The notes under the pieces: generated by a model
Told to the model about the DNA's origin: nothing
Databases searched by the model: none
What the model saw: only the letters and a program-made list of their open reading frames with translations
Translations under genes and position numbers: made by a program
Shown here: one piece after another, positions 8,755 through 17,673 of the stretch
How positions within the stretch are numbered: position 1 is the first letter of the stretch
Layout of the letters: the number at the start of each line of letters is the position of its first letter
NCBI GenBank assembly: GCA_023388055.1
Contig: JAEWGW010000031.1
Span: forward strand, 40,672 to 104,671
Reading direction: 5' to 3'
Length of the DNA: 64,000 nt
DNA from: Bacillota bacterium
GTDB lineage: Bacteria; Bacillota; Bacilli; Paenibacillales; NBRC-103111

Positions 8755-9698
8755 ATCCCATCCTCCCCTAATTTTTCGGCAATGAAGTTGGCGGAGACCA
8801 GAAGAATCAACCCGACCACCGATTGGAACAGCCCTACTGCCGTTGCTTGAGAGAAGTCGCCCGAGCTGATCCCTACCCGGTACACGAAGGTACTGATAAC
8901 ATCGGCGTATTCGCTGACCATGGAATTCCCCATGACGAATGGACGGTCGAAGCCGATGGAGACCATTCTGCCGATTTGGAGAATCAGGAGAATATTGATG
9001 GTCGGTTTGATGCCCGGCAGGGTAATATGCCACATTTTGCGGAGACGGCTACAGCCGTCAATATCGGAGGCCTCATACAATTCCTTGTTGATGCCGGTAA
9101 TCGCTGCCAGATAGATAATCGTCCCCCAGCCGATGTTCTGCCATACCCCCACGGTGATGTAGGTCATCAGCCAGGGCACCTTCTGTGACAGAAACTCGAT
9201 CTTCTGGAAGCCGATACCCGCCAGGAAATTGTTCACCATGCCGCTGTTGGAGAACATCAGATACACCATACCGCCAATGATGACCCAGGACAAGAAGTGG
9301 GGCAGATACAGCACTGTCTGAGTCATTTTCTTGAACTTCTCCTGCCGAATTTCATTCAGCAGCACTGCAAGCAGAATCGGGGCCGGGAATCCTGCAATCA
9401 AGTCCAGCACATTCAGAACCAGTGTATTCTTCAATGCACGGTAGAAGCTGTCCTGGGAGAATATAAAGCGGAATACATCCAGCCCAACCCATTCACTTCC
9501 CCGGATCCCTTCAAAAATATTGTAATCCTGGAAAGCCATAACTAATCCATAGATAGGCGCATACTTGAAGATGGCGATGTACGCAATGGGCAGGAGAAGA
9601 AGCGCGTACAACAGGGCGTCTCTTTTGAGATTGTGCAGAAATTTATTTTTCCTTTTTACTGCGGCGTATTCCGGGGAGCTGTCTAAAACCGCTTTCAT
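8748..9698 (-). CDS. Carbohydrate ABC importer permease, LplB type
   Basis: 316 residues from ATG 9698, which has GGAGG 10 nt upstream; ATG 9707 is only one base from the same ribosome site and so less likely. Six helices, and the EAA loop EASDIDGCSRLRKMWHITLPGI near residue 215. First gene of the importer operon: a promoter with AraC-type repeats lies directly upstream (9743-9806), and permease, permease, lipoprotein, response regulator and kinase follow on the same strand. Confidence 0.94.
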   Translation of the reverse strand: MKAVLDSSPEYAAVKRKNKFLHNLKRDALLYALLLLPIAYIAIFKYAPIYGLVMAFQDYNIFEGIRGSEWVGLDVFRFIFSQDSFYRALKNTLVLNVLDLIAGFPAPILLAVLLNEIRQEKFKKMTQTVLYLPHFLSWVIIGGMVYLMFSNSGMVNNFLAGIGFQKIEFLSQKVPWLMTYITVGVWQNIGWGTIIYLAAITGINKELYEASDIDGCSRLRKMWHITLPGIKPTINILLILQIGRMVSIGFDRPFVMGNSMVSEYADVISTFVYRVGISSGDFSQATAVGLFQSVVGLILLVSANFIAEKLGEDGIW

Positions 9699-9742
9699 TT
9701 TCCTCATCCCTCCGTCTATTGTAAGGAGCTCTCATGTGTTTT

Positions 9743-9806
9743 ATTATAGCCGCCGGAGGAAGCAAGAAAAATGTACTCCCTTAAATCAATTTTGTACTCT
9801 CTTAAA
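9743..9806 (-). promoter_or_regulatory. Importer operon promoter with AraC-type 21-bp direct repeats
   Basis: Minus-strand TATAAT (9748-9743) has a 17-bp spacer but only a poor -35, TTTTTC (9771-9766). Directly against that -35 lies TGTACTCCCTTAAA (plus-strand reading, 9772-9785), repeated at 9793-9806 with 13 of 14 bases equal. A perfect -10, weak -35 and two abutting repeats two helical turns apart are the layout of an AraC-activated promoter. The far repeat overlaps the end of the AraC gene. Confidence 0.72.
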
Positions 9807-10662
9807 AAAGGTGGTTTTTCCTGAACTCCTTGGGGGAGCATTGATTATGCTTGTAAAAAATCTTATAGAAATTGGTCATATTCGGTATGCCTACCAGACA
9901 GGCCGCTTCCAGCACAGAGATATCCCGGGTCAATAAGAGCAGCTCCGCATTGGCAATTTTCAGGGAGTTGACATATTCGACGAACGTCTTGCCCATGAAC
10001 TTCTTGAAATATTTGCCGAAATAATAATAATCCAGATTCATCATTCTCGCCGCTGTTCTCATGTCCACCCGGCTGCCGATATTCTGGTCGATGTAGTCCA
10101 GCACCGGGACCAGCTTGGCCAGCTCCTTCGCCGGCTGGGCGTCCATCAGGGAGCTGTTGTCGTTGCGCAGAAGGGCCAATATAATTCTGTAGAGCAGGCT
10201 GTGGATGGCGATTTCGTGACCCTTTTGTTTAAGGGTGAATTCCGTGGCAATCTCGCAGATGCAGGAGAATATCTGCCGTTTGACCTCCGGAAGCTCCGTA
10301 AAAATGGTGTTCAATTGACTGTACAAACGCCCTGCCTCCGTGAAATGCTTCATGTACGGGATCATATCCTGGCCGAGAAACTTGAATATATCGAACTGCA
10401 GCACAATATACTCCATCTCCCCCGCTTCCTTAAAGGAATGATGGGGCTCGAAGGAGCCGATAATCGCCACATCCCCTGCGGACAGCCGGAACACCTTGTC
10501 CTTGGTGTACATGCTGAACTCCCCCTGGACAACGGCAATCAGCTCCAACTCGTTATGGTAATGCCACTTGCCCACAACCCGCTCATTCCGGAATTGATGC
10601 AAAACCCGGACAGGCTGCAGGGGATTCTCATAAATAATCCGTTCGCTCATGTGATTGGCCAT
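9802..10662 (-). CDS. AraC family transcriptional regulator (cupin plus two helix-turn-helices)
   Basis: 286 residues from ATG 10662 (GGGAG 6 nt upstream); ATG 10683 is possible. N-terminal cupin sugar-binding fold (about 15-100, with WHYHNELELIAV and FEPHHSF), C-terminal AraC DNA-binding domain (about 185-286, MRTAARMMNLDYYYFGKYFKKFMG). Unlike the neighbouring response regulator it has no receiver domain, so it likely binds the imported sugar directly. It sits between the GH127 gene and the importer, each of which has an AraC-style activated promoter. Confidence 0.92.
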   Translation of the reverse strand: MANHMSERIIYENPLQPVRVLHQFRNERVVGKWHYHNELELIAVVQGEFSMYTKDKVFRLSAGDVAIIGSFEPHHSFKEAGEMEYIVLQFDIFKFLGQDMIPYMKHFTEAGRLYSQLNTIFTELPEVKRQIFSCICEIATEFTLKQKGHEIAIHSLLYRIILALLRNDNSSLMDAQPAKELAKLVPVLDYIDQNIGSRVDMRTAARMMNLDYYYFGKYFKKFMGKTFVEYVNSLKIANAELLLLTRDISVLEAACLVGIPNMTNFYKIFYKHNQCSPKEFRKNHLF

Positions 10663-10706
10663 GTGCTTCTCCCGCCATTTCATCGGTTGAGTTTAACTCC
10701 GCTTCT

Positions 10707-10715
10707 ATTATAACA
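10707..10715 (-). promoter_or_regulatory. Extended -10 promoter of the AraC gene
   Basis: Minus-strand TGTTATAAT in the 67-bp gap between the GH127 stop and the AraC start. No -35 is recognisable; the TGn extension would compensate. The start codon is about 45 bp downstream. Confidence 0.5.
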
Positions 10716-10729
10716 GCGAAAGGCTTCCG

Positions 10730-12439
10730 TTATTTCTTTTGCGCCTGCTGGGTCGGTCCATAATTGGCCGCGCCGGAGAACTGGACATCCTCCGCGGACG
10801 GAACGTACTTCGGAATACGCAGATCCCGCTGATACAGCCGGAGATGCTCTCCGCGCGGGAGGATATCGATTACGTCGCAGCCTCTCCAGGATACCGCATA
10901 ATCCTCCCCGCGCACATTCTCCTTCACCACTACGGTATCCAACGGATGCTCCAGCTCCACAGCATCCCCCGGACTAACGCTGCGGAATACGGCCAGATGG
11001 CCCTCCCTTGCAAATGTACAGGCTTTTCCGTTGATTCTTCCATGCAGCTCCGGGCCCATCCAGTCATACACCCGGATAGCAACATCACATGGCCGCTTGG
11101 GTGTAACGGTTATACGACCTGCTTCGGGATAATCCATCTGCACGGTGGCTTCCTTCGTGTCCTTGTCCAAAGGAATATGAACGTACACCGTCCCCTCCTG
11201 GAATTCCACGGAGCGGTTCCAGACAATCTCCAAAGCAACCGGCGCCATACCCACGCAGCAGCCGGCAATGGAGCGGAACTTGGACAGCGAGATGGAATTC
11301 ACCAAGGAGCCTCCCGTGAAACCCCCGATCATCCTTTTGTCAATATCCCGGTAGGTCAGCCCGTCGCTGTCGGGCAGGGTATTGTCCGTCACCACATAGG
11401 AGGATACCTTCACCTGGTTTTCCACCAGCTGGTTGCGGGCGAACAGAACCATATCCGTCCAATATTCCTCATATCCCGCAAGAATCAGCTCATTGGCACA
11501 TTCGATCATATCCTTGATGCAGCAGGTTTCGCAGTGCTCCTCGTGATGGGGATGCCACTGGGCATATTCGGGCACCCAGCCGAAGGAGGAGGACAAGGAG
11601 CGGATATAATCATAGATGCCTTTGCCTGCCGTAATATAACGGGGGTTGCCGGTTATCCGGCCCAGCCGGACCAGCCCTGACGCCACCCAGCCTGCCGAAT
11701 GGACATGGCCGAAGAACTCCATTTTATAGTTGAAATAACGCGACGGCCCTAACAAGTCATTGGCCAAGCCGATAGCCAAATCAAGCGCAACCTCATCTTG
11801 AGCGATTTCGTATCTCCGCACCAGGGAATGAAGGATGATGGCATTGCGGATGGCTTGTTCGCCCCGGCCTGTATGCCGGCTCAGATCGAAGCCTCCCTCC
11901 TTCAAATACACATCATTGGGAAATTCGTAGATAGGCTCCTTCTCCTCGAAGTCTCCTGACCAGAAGGTTCTGACCTTCCGTTCGATAACCAGGGTACGCA
12001 TTCCGCGGACCAGCTCCGAGGCTCTTTTTTCTGCTTCCGCATCACCGGGATTTTTCTCCACCATCCGGTTTAGCGCAGGCAGAATGTAACCCATCTCATG
12101 GAAGGAGCTGTGATTGGTATGGGTCCAAGGATACGGCTCATGGAAACGCAGCCCATGCTCGCCCCAGGACTTCATCACATGTCTGCGGAAGGATGCTTGG
12201 ACGGCAGCCCCATCCTCCGTACCCAGCATGCTGCGGACGGCGTCGATGGCTTCATACCAGGAGCCGACCAACTCCGCATCATCCACACGGCAGTGGGCCG
12301 CTTCGGCAGGTTTTTTGTGAGGTAGAATCAGCCAATAGGGCAGATTGTCGATTTTCTCATCTACCATGGACGTCAAATAACCCAGCAGCAGCCGGGCGTT
12401 GTGAAGCGGTTCGAATTTTTCATAGGTCTGATTGGACAT
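10730..12439 (-). CDS. GH127-like beta-L-arabinofuranosidase family protein
   Basis: 569 residues from ATG 12439 (GGAGG 8 nt upstream; the longer start at 12463 lacks one). Residues about 10-415 look like the (alpha/alpha)6 barrel and 415-569 like beta domains. The GH127 metal/cysteine site is recognisable: Glu304 and Cys306 in CETCC, and the pair Cys394-Cys395 in AGCC, where the first Cys of such a pair is the nucleophile in this family. Extra cysteines (303, 307) next to the first motif are unusual. No signal peptide, so it trims arabinofuranosyl residues inside the cell after import. Substrate is inferred from family only. Confidence 0.85.
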   Translation of the reverse strand: MSNQTYEKFEPLHNARLLLGYLTSMVDEKIDNLPYWLILPHKKPAEAAHCRVDDAELVGSWYEAIDAVRSMLGTEDGAAVQASFRRHVMKSWGEHGLRFHEPYPWTHTNHSSFHEMGYILPALNRMVEKNPGDAEAEKRASELVRGMRTLVIERKVRTFWSGDFEEKEPIYEFPNDVYLKEGGFDLSRHTGRGEQAIRNAIILHSLVRRYEIAQDEVALDLAIGLANDLLGPSRYFNYKMEFFGHVHSAGWVASGLVRLGRITGNPRYITAGKGIYDYIRSLSSSFGWVPEYAQWHPHHEEHCETCCIKDMIECANELILAGYEEYWTDMVLFARNQLVENQVKVSSYVVTDNTLPDSDGLTYRDIDKRMIGGFTGGSLVNSISLSKFRSIAGCCVGMAPVALEIVWNRSVEFQEGTVYVHIPLDKDTKEATVQMDYPEAGRITVTPKRPCDVAIRVYDWMGPELHGRINGKACTFAREGHLAVFRSVSPGDAVELEHPLDTVVVKENVRGEDYAVSWRGCDVIDILPRGEHLRLYQRDLRIPKYVPSAEDVQFSGAANYGPTQQAQKK

Positions 12440-12495
12440 TTTCCATACCTCCAGCTGTATCATCGATTTTGTTATCCCCTTAGGGTCCTGTCTCG

Positions 12496-12559
12496 ATCAT
12501 ACCGCTGGCGGCTGATGGAATGAAATCCAGCTTTTAGTCAGGTTTATACACTTTTTAGT
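12496..12559 (-). promoter_or_regulatory. GH127 promoter with AraC-type 21-bp direct repeats
   Basis: TATGAT (12501-12496), 17 bp, then TTCATT (12524-12519) on the minus strand. Directly against the -35 is a 14-bp sequence (12525-12538) repeated exactly 21 bp further (12546-12559), sharing AT.CA..TTTTAGT. The geometry is the same as at 9743-9806, though the repeat sequence differs, so a second AraC-type protein may be involved. Confidence 0.6.
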
Positions 12560-12563
12560 GATT

Positions 12564-13271
12564 TTATGTCAGGAACTTATAACCGGAGCCCCATACGGTC
12601 CCGATGTATTGGGGCTTCGACGGATTCTCCTCAATCTTCTCCCGGATCCGGGCGATATGGACGGTTACGGTAGAGATATCTCCCGTCGCATCAAAGCCCC
12701 ATATCCGTTCAAACAATTCCTCCTTGCTGAATACACGGCCCGGATGCTGAAATAGAAACAGGAGCAGGTCGAACTCCTTTTGGGGCAAAAGCACCTCCTG
12801 GCCGTTTATCCGTACCTGCCGGGCCTCCTTCTCGATCTCCAGGCCCCGGACCTGCAGGCTCTGCTTCTCCGGACCGTTCCCGAACCTTTCCTTCATCCGT
12901 TCGAATTTCTGGATATGGGCCTTCACCCGGGCGACCAGCTCGCCGGAGCTGAAGGGTTTGGTGATATAGTCGTCCGCGCCAAGGCCCAAACCCTTGATCT
13001 TGTAGAGCTCCTCCCCCCTGGCAGATACCAGAAGGACAGGCAGCAGCTCCTGCCGACGGATGGTGGTAAGCACCTCAAAACCATCCATACCCGGCAGCAT
13101 AATATCCAGAATCACCAGATCATAATCCGTCTTCTCCATCGCCTTAAGCCCCTCCGGACCACTGGCGGCAACGGTTACCGCATACCCGGAAATCTCCAGA
13201 TAATCCTTCTGCAGCAGGGCGATGCTTTGGTCGTCTTCAATGATCAGGATGTTCTTCGTTACAGTATCCAT
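12564..13271 (-). CDS. OmpR-family response regulator
   Basis: 235 residues from ATG 13271 (GGAGG 5 nt upstream; ATG 13283 is the alternative). Receiver domain with acidic residues E12-D13-D14, phospho-acceptor D56 (ILDIMLPGMDG) and Lys in the TKPF switch region. The C-terminal winged helix has VTVHIARIREKIEENP and ends VWGSGYKFLT. Partner of the kinase 16 bp upstream. The 11-bp-phased direct repeats at 17638-17657 in front of the operon's first gene are the obvious candidate binding site. Confidence 0.93.
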   Translation of the reverse strand: MDTVTKNILIIEDDQSIALLQKDYLEISGYAVTVAASGPEGLKAMEKTDYDLVILDIMLPGMDGFEVLTTIRRQELLPVLLVSARGEELYKIKGLGLGADDYITKPFSSGELVARVKAHIQKFERMKERFGNGPEKQSLQVRGLEIEKEARQVRINGQEVLLPQKEFDLLLFLFQHPGRVFSKEELFERIWGFDATGDISTVTVHIARIREKIEENPSKPQYIGTVWGSGYKFLT

Positions 13272-13287
13272 GTTAGCCTCCATGGGA

Positions 13288-14721
13288 TCAGCTTTTCTTC
13301 AGGGAAATAATCATGCGTGTGCCTTGACCCGGCTCGCTCCGGGCCCACAGGCTTCCTTCATGCCCTTCTACGATTTGTTTGGCAATGGCCAAGCCGAGGC
13401 CGCTGCCGCTTGCATTCTTGCGCGCCGCGTCCACTCTGTAGAAACGGTCAAACACATAGGGCAAATCCGCTTCCGGTATCCCTCTGCCGTTGTCCTGGAT
13501 TTCGATAATGGCTGAGGTCCGGGTATCTCTAAGAATTACCGTTACCTGCCCGCGGGGCTTATCCATATATTTCAACGCGTTGTCGAGAATATTCTGGACC
13601 ACTCTTTTGAATCGCTCTCTGTCTATGCGGACCTTCACCGGCTTCTCCAGCTCCACCACCAGCTCCAGGCTTACCCCGGCCTGCTGGAACTCATACTGGT
13701 TGTCACCGATACAATCCTCGAAGTAAAGGATCAGATCCGTCTCTTCAAAATGATAGGGCAGCTGGTTCAAATCCAGCGACGAGTACAAAAGCAGGTCATC
13801 CATCAGCGTGTTGACCAGCTCCGCCTTGGAGCGGGCGGTTTCCAGATATTCCTGCATTTTCTCCGGTGTCCGGGCCACGCCATCAAGAATCCCCTCTATA
13901 TATCCCTTGATGGAGGTGACGGGAGTTTTCAGGTCATGGGAGATGCTCGAAACGAGAAACTTGCGGTTCTCGTCATATTTCTGCTGCATATAAACCGATT
14001 CCTTCAGCCGGATGCGCATGATCTCCAGGGTTCTGCCCAGCTCCCGGACCTCGCCCTCCCCCTCCTCGGCAATGCCGCCGTCCAGATCTCCCTCGCTGAT
14101 CTTCGCCGCGGCGCCCTTCAACCGGGAAACCGGGCGGATAATCGCCTTGGAGAAACGGTGGGAAACCCATGCGTTCAGAAGCAGCAGACTGAGGATAAAC
14201 ACCGCAGCCGACAGCAGCGCCAGCGTTTTGTAGAAGCCGGTGTTCAGTTGTACAGGAGACAGAAGCACCAGAGCCCCCTTCGCCCCGGAAGGCAGGGAAT
14301 AGACGATTTTATCATAAAAATAGGTTTTCCGTTCCAACTGGAAGGTGTCCGGGTCCATGGAGCTTTCCGCCAGATGCTGCAGCTTGGCCACATCCATGAA
14401 ATTCAGGGTCATGGTGGCATAAACCGTCTCCCCGTTGCGGAGGAGCACCGCTTCGCTGCCGGCGGCCCGCACCCGGAGGGTCAGCTGCTGCTTAAAGGCG
14501 GGATTGGACAGCTGCTCGAAGGTATACGTCTGCATCTCATTTTTGATCTCTTGCAGGGCATACTTCACCTCATAAGCCTTATACACCCCATCCAGGTAGG
14601 TTTCCCGGCCAAGAACCTTGGTGTAGAAGGCAATAAACACGATAGCCGCCAGAAGAGTCATTCCGATGGCGCCTAATACCGTCAACAGATTCAGCACATA
14701 GAAGCGTCTGGTCAAATTCAT
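13288..14721 (-). CDS. Sensor histidine kinase (HAMP, HisKA, HATPase)
   Basis: 477 residues. Two membrane helices (about 10-35 and 170-190) enclose an extracellular sensor of about 135 residues. HAMP at about 190-245, the phospho-acceptor His in SSISHDLKTPVTSIKGYIEG, then the N box (NILDNALKYM) and G boxes (DNGRGIP, GSGLGLAI). It follows the ABC permease by 30 bp and precedes the response regulator. In Firmicutes, ABC transporters co-transcribed with such kinases often serve in peptide-antibiotic response; that role is only an inference here. Confidence 0.93.
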   Translation of the reverse strand: MNLTRRFYVLNLLTVLGAIGMTLLAAIVFIAFYTKVLGRETYLDGVYKAYEVKYALQEIKNEMQTYTFEQLSNPAFKQQLTLRVRAAGSEAVLLRNGETVYATMTLNFMDVAKLQHLAESSMDPDTFQLERKTYFYDKIVYSLPSGAKGALVLLSPVQLNTGFYKTLALLSAAVFILSLLLLNAWVSHRFSKAIIRPVSRLKGAAAKISEGDLDGGIAEEGEGEVRELGRTLEIMRIRLKESVYMQQKYDENRKFLVSSISHDLKTPVTSIKGYIEGILDGVARTPEKMQEYLETARSKAELVNTLMDDLLLYSSLDLNQLPYHFEETDLILYFEDCIGDNQYEFQQAGVSLELVVELEKPVKVRIDRERFKRVVQNILDNALKYMDKPRGQVTVILRDTRTSAIIEIQDNGRGIPEADLPYVFDRFYRVDAARKNASGSGLGLAIAKQIVEGHEGSLWARSEPGQGTRMIISLKKS

Positions 14722-14751
14722 GGCGAATCCACTAGGGTGTGCATATACGCC

Positions 14752-15504
14752 CTAAATCTCCTTCCTGTCAAACAGATAAAAGCCTGCGGTAAACAGCATT
14801 ATACCACATCCTGACAGAATGAGAGTTTGGCGCAGGAGTTTGGCCCAATTCAGGGTATCCGAAATCCACAGGGTGTACCAATCGAACATAGAGGTGATGA
14901 AGAAGCTGGAATAAACCGAGAAGAATGCCCCCAGCACCCACAATACAGCGAAGGCCAAAACTGACAGGAAAAATACCGCCAGTCCGCCGCGGAGCACATT
15001 GCCCAGACAAACCACCAGAAGCGCGAAAACAAATATAGGCAAAAATGTGGCCCCGTAGGATAAAAACACTCTCCAGACGCCTATAAAGCTGACGGAGGTC
15101 ATATTGAATATGATCCCGGTCAACAGGGAGAGAACCATCACCAATGCCAGATTGGCGGCAATGAATATGGCCAAATTGGCAACCTTGGCGCAGAACACAC
15201 TGAACCGGGAGACCGGACGCAGCAGCGTCAGCTTCATGGTATTGGCGGAAAACTCGCCGTTGAACATATCAATCGCCACAAAGGTAGCAAACAGCGGAAG
15301 GATGGTGTAGCTGATCAGAGACAGCACCACCAACGGAAATTCGGTGCTGCCTACCACCCGGAGACCCAATCCGTGTTTGATGGTGGTGACGGCCAGTTGA
15401 CCGGTTAATACGGCGATTACGGAAAAAATAACGGCAGCCAGGATTTTTTTCTTTTTGACCAGCTTCACCAGCTCATTCTGCAGAGTAGCCTTAAACCCGT
15501 CCAT
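14752..15504 (-). CDS. ABC-2 type transporter permease
   Basis: 250 residues from ATG 15504, which overlaps the ATPase stop by 14 bp and has AGGTGG 8 nt upstream. Begins MDGFKATLQNELVKLVKKKK, the usual cytoplasmic start of ABC-2 permeases, then six hydrophobic segments. The FNGEFSANTMKLTLLRPVSR stretch between helices 2 and 3 is typical of this family. It is the membrane partner of the ATPase and probably exports or displaces a lipid- or peptide-like substrate. Confidence 0.9.
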   Translation of the reverse strand: MDGFKATLQNELVKLVKKKKILAAVIFSVIAVLTGQLAVTTIKHGLGLRVVGSTEFPLVVLSLISYTILPLFATFVAIDMFNGEFSANTMKLTLLRPVSRFSVFCAKVANLAIFIAANLALVMVLSLLTGIIFNMTSVSFIGVWRVFLSYGATFLPIFVFALLVVCLGNVLRGGLAVFFLSVLAFAVLWVLGAFFSVYSSFFITSMFDWYTLWISDTLNWAKLLRQTLILSGCGIMLFTAGFYLFDRKEI

Positions 15505-16213
15505 TGCGTTCCACCTCACTGACAAAGTAATTCTCCAAGGATGAATAATCGGACAAAATCTTGTCGGTGTACTCCACATGAACCAGCTTGCCGTTGTACA
15601 CCACGCCGATCCGGTTGCAGGTTAGCTCCACATCATGGATCAGATGGCTGGAGATCAGGAACGTGGTTCCTTCCTCAGCCAGATGCTTGATCAGCTTGCG
15701 CATAGCCAGCATCCCCTCCACATCCAGGCCATTCAGAGGTTCATCCAGAATCAGAAGCTTCGGCCGGGACAGAATCGCCGCTGCCACTCCAAGACGCTGC
15801 TTCATCCCCAGGGAGAATTTGCCCGCCTTCTCATGCTTGTACTTGATGAGTCCTGTCCATTCCAGGCATTCATCAATTCTGGCTTGGTCCACTCCCGGGT
15901 AGTATCGGGCGAATTGCTTGAGATTGTCATTCGCCGTGAGGTAAGGGAAGGACTCCGCTGTTTCGATAATACAGCCCACGTGCTTCATGGCCTGAACCAT
16001 ATTCTCCTGCACATCGGCTCCAAAAAGTTTTACTCCCCCCCGGTCCGGCTTGATCAGACCCGTGATGAGCTTCATGGCCGTGGTTTTACCTGCCCCATTG
16101 GGCCCGAGTAATCCGAAGATATCCCCTTGATGCACGGTCAGATCCATATCCCGGATCCCCCGGCCATTCTTGTACATCTTTGTTAATCCGGTGATTTCCA
16201 TAACAGCTTGCAT
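15491..16213 (-). CDS. ABC transporter ATP-binding protein (ABC-2 exporter type)
   Basis: 240 residues from ATG 16213; GTG 16222 lies only 3 nt from AGGAG, while the ATG is 12 nt away, so the choice is not firm. Walker A GPNGAGKTT, Q-loop replaced by the CIIETAES segment common in bacitracin/lantibiotic-type ATPases, signature FSLGMKQR, Walker B LLILDEPLNGLD, H-loop SSH. It energises the permease that overlaps its end. Lies between the exported protein gene and the permease in one operon. Confidence 0.92.
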   Translation of the reverse strand: MQAVMEITGLTKMYKNGRGIRDMDLTVHQGDIFGLLGPNGAGKTTAMKLITGLIKPDRGGVKLFGADVQENMVQAMKHVGCIIETAESFPYLTANDNLKQFARYYPGVDQARIDECLEWTGLIKYKHEKAGKFSLGMKQRLGVAAAILSRPKLLILDEPLNGLDVEGMLAMRKLIKHLAEEGTTFLISSHLIHDVELTCNRIGVVYNGKLVHVEYTDKILSDYSSLENYFVSEVERNGRV

Positions 16214-16294
16214 ACGCGGCACTCTCTCCTCTATAAGCGTAATCAGGAAGCTGCCGCAGCAGCTTCCCTTTTTACGGTTTCCCGCAGAAACCCC

Positions 16295-17548
16295 TTATTC
16301 GTATACGCGGTTCATCTCTCCTCCGAAGTTGTCCATACGCTTGGCCACCGAAACCGGCAGCTCCTGGGTATGCATATACACATTGCCCATGCCGTTCGGG
16401 AACAGCTGGAAGGAGCCTTTTTCCCCGGCTGGTGTTGTAAAGGTGTAAGATGGGCCATTACCCGATTCCGACTTTTCATTAAACGTAAATACCAGCGGCT
16501 CGCCAATTTCCTTTTCGAATTCCGGTTTGATAGTCTCGGTAAATGTGCCGATAACGCGGCCTTGTTCCACACCGGTAATCTCCAGCACCCGCTCCCCGGC
16601 CTTCACGAACTGGCCGTTCTTCTCAATGACGATATTACTCTTATATTTGCCCACATATCTGCTGCTCAAGCCGTTGTCTCCTTGTTCCGCCTTGGTTACA
16701 TTGGCATTCGTCAAATCAGGCAGCACAATTTTGGTATCACCCACAGCCGTCATTCTCGCGGTTACCCCAACGGACAGATCATGAACATTGCCGTTTTTGT
16801 CCTTGCCCGAAAGCACGATTTCCCCGGTTATATTCTCAAGCGTACCCGACTTTTGTTGGGAAGCCAAACCGGTAACCTTCTTTACATAAATATCGCTTTC
16901 GATCTGCGGAATATTCAGATCCCTGTTGGAGCGGCCTTCGTCCACCAGAATCTTCTTAAAGCCGAAGGAAGCAATCGCGTTCACCAAGGCAGGCACCTGG
17001 GCCTCAGACAAGCTGGCCGAGTAGGTTTTGCCGCCGTCTGTCCCGTTTTCCGCCTGGACATAATCCTTCAGATTACCCACGATGGCATCGAATACCTTCT
17101 CCAGCTCGGCTGCACCTTGCTCCTTGAAGGGGTCCCGGAACGCCCGGTCCCTGCTGGGGAGAGGCTGTGAATATTCGGTAACATTGTAAGCATCGTCGAA
17201 GCTGCCCTTCCATATGGAGCGGTTCGGATCCTGATAGGAATAATTCTGGGTGGGCTCTCCCTTTCCATATTGGGTAACCGAGGTATTCTCTGTGGCTTTC
17301 GTGGCGCTGTCGTACTTGGTCCGCTGGGAAACCTCCATAAAGGTCTCTCCGTTATTCTTCATGGTGTACATGGCTTCCATGGTGTAATTGGGGAGCCCCG
17401 TCTCCATTTGGGAAGCGGTGGTTTTGATGGAGCTCTTCAACTGGTCGTAGCCGGACCCGATCAGGGCATCGGCGAAGGCGGTGGAGATGAACAGGGTGGC
17501 GCCCAGGGTAAAGGACAGGGCCGTTACCGTCTTTTTGTTAAGCTTCAT
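16295..17548 (-). CDS. Exported protein of unknown function, first gene of the ABC/two-component operon
   Basis: 417 residues. A signal peptide of about 26 residues (MKLNKKTVTALSF...AFA) has no lipobox Cys. The mature part has no recognised catalytic motif. It alternates polar helical and strand-like segments and contains repeated phrases about Asn/Gly-containing loops. AAAAGGAG 7 nt upstream fixes ATG 17548. About 80 bp separate it from the ATPase gene, and its promoter carries putative response-regulator sites, so it is likely the most strongly induced member. Possible roles are ligand capture for the sensor kinase or a cell-surface shield; neither can be proved here. Confidence 0.85.
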   Translation of the reverse strand: MKLNKKTVTALSFTLGATLFISTAFADALIGSGYDQLKSSIKTTASQMETGLPNYTMEAMYTMKNNGETFMEVSQRTKYDSATKATENTSVTQYGKGEPTQNYSYQDPNRSIWKGSFDDAYNVTEYSQPLPSRDRAFRDPFKEQGAAELEKVFDAIVGNLKDYVQAENGTDGGKTYSASLSEAQVPALVNAIASFGFKKILVDEGRSNRDLNIPQIESDIYVKKVTGLASQQKSGTLENITGEIVLSGKDKNGNVHDLSVGVTARMTAVGDTKIVLPDLTNANVTKAEQGDNGLSSRYVGKYKSNIVIEKNGQFVKAGERVLEITGVEQGRVIGTFTETIKPEFEKEIGEPLVFTFNEKSESGNGPSYTFTTPAGEKGSFQLFPNGMGNVYMHTQELPVSVAKRMDNFGGEMNRVYE

Positions 17549-17582
17549 AGTGAGTCTCCTTTTGTTTAGGTAAATAGTGGGG

Positions 17583-17657
17583 AAACGTTTCCTTACGATT
17601 TATTGTATCGGAGAGGTATTGCCTCCTTCTAAATGAAGTATTAACAAAGTATTAATT
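17583..17657 (-). promoter_or_regulatory. Promoter with 11-bp-phased repeats and cre-like palindrome
   Basis: Minus-strand -10 TACAAT (17609-17604) with a non-consensus -35 (AGAAGG). Upstream, AAGTATTAA (plus reading) occurs at 17638-17646 and 17649-17657, a spacing of 11 bp typical for OmpR/PhoB-type regulators. Between -10 and gene lies the palindrome GGAAACGTTTCC (17583-17594), a partial cre match. Confidence 0.6.
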
Positions 17658-17673
17658 ATTGCGGCTCCAAGCC

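Noticed and set aside
16208..17170. Plus-strand open frame of 320 codons
   Set aside because: Antisense to the exported-protein gene, which has a signal peptide, promoter and ribosome site; the plus-strand frame has none.
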